A DNA stretch of 5,469 nucleotides from NCBI GenBank assembly GCA_937873345.1, contig CALMRL010000082.1, forward strand, positions 1 through 5,469, in the 5' to 3' direction. Shown one piece after another: positions 5,232 to 5,469 of this stretch (position 1 is its first letter; every line of letters begins with the position of its first letter). The position numbers were made by a program, and so were the translations under genes. The notes under the pieces are model-generated. The model was given only the letters and a program-made list of their open reading frames with translations, ran no database searches and was not told the origin of the DNA. Source of the stretch: an uncultured Beijerinckiaceae bacterium (GTDB lineage Bacteria; Pseudomonadota; Alphaproteobacteria; Rhizobiales; Beijerinckiaceae).

Positions 5232-5469
5232 ATGGCCGCCATCCGCTCCCCCGCCGTCACCATCATGGCGAGCCGGCGCAACGGCACCCTCTCCACCGAC
5301 CTCCGACCTCGCCCGCCGCGCCCACGAGCACCGCGAGCACGCCCTCCCCGGCTTCACCGCCCGCTATCGCTGCACCCTGCTCGTCTGGTACGAGCGCACG
5401 GAGCTGATGCCCGACGCCCTCGCCCGCGAGAAGCAGATCAAGGGCGGCTCGCGCGCCAAGAAACTCGCC
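5232..5469 (+). pseudogene. GIY-YIG endonuclease (URI/COG2827 type), broken and cut by the window edge
   Basis: The first frame from ATG 5232 gives AVTIMASRRNGTL, matching the family start (V-Y-I-x-A-S-x-x-N-G-T-L). The frame one base further on, from 5305 to the edge (55 codons), gives DLARRAHEHREHALPGFTAR, then LLVWYERTELMPDALAREKQ and IKGGSRAKKLA, an excellent match to the family body including the conserved Arg and the REKQIK Glu region. Between them (5291-5304) the segment that should read Y-[IV]-G-V-T-S is replaced by a shorter one, consistent with a net 5-base loss, which both removes the YIG motif and shifts the frame. The GIY-side tyrosine is also Thr (VTIM for VYIM). These small nucleases have a single GIY-YIG domain of about 90-100 residues and unclear roles in DNA processing. 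The gene begins 2 bp after the palindromic element, so its original 5' end may have been replaced. As it stands it should be inactive. Confidence 0.75.

Noticed and set aside
4752..5357. Overlapping frames on both strands across the palindromic element
   Set aside because: They translate the repeat itself (peptides such as RHCERSEATQ and LRCARND), a familiar artefact of this repeat family rather than a protein.

Overview
The window is very GC-rich, with strong G/C preference at third codon positions. It looks like chromosomal DNA of an alphaproteobacterium, possibly Hyphomicrobiales. The pointers are the codon bias, a textbook CtrA-type TTAA-N7-TTAA site, a small secreted four-cysteine protein of a kind I associate with Methylobacterium/Bradyrhizobium-like genomes, and a dispersed palindromic repeat with arms starting CCGTCATTGCGAGC that I associate with alphaproteobacteria. 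The lineage call is inference.

Left part, minus strand (1-2439). The window opens inside a gene running off the left edge. Its first 178 residues are a membrane anchor plus an sCache_2 sensor domain, most likely a chemoreceptor. Behind it (791-1768) is a complete BASS-fold transporter whose canonical sodium-site residues appear replaced. Upstream of the transporter is a 338-bp non-coding stretch with two layers of signal: three direct repeats at exact 21-bp spacing (1859-1921), and an island holding all six TTAA tetranucleotides I can find in the window (1930-2050), including one perfect CtrA-type box. Further upstream (2107-2439) is the small exported cysteine-rich protein.

Centre, plus strand (2509-4565). 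A divergent intergenic region holds a good sigma-70-type promoter followed by thrS, a complete 654-residue threonyl-tRNA synthetase with its editing, zinc-binding and class II catalytic residues in place.

Right part, plus strand (4566-5469). This is accessory and decaying DNA. Two bases after the thrS stop lies a perfect 18-bp palindrome. A BrnT-type toxin gene follows, broken by a frameshift, and then an intact 70-residue antitoxin-like gene with a strong ribosome binding site and a GTG start overlapping the toxin stop. A 105-bp palindromic MITE-like element comes next. It ends 2 bp before a GIY-YIG endonuclease reading frame (URI/COG2827 type) that has lost its YIG motif through a small deletion and runs off the right edge.

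I found no intact, clearly new multi-gene system. The most promising leads are the TTAA/21-bp-repeat regulatory island, the transporter without canonical sodium ligands, and the toxin-antitoxin / palindromic repeat / GIY-YIG cluster.
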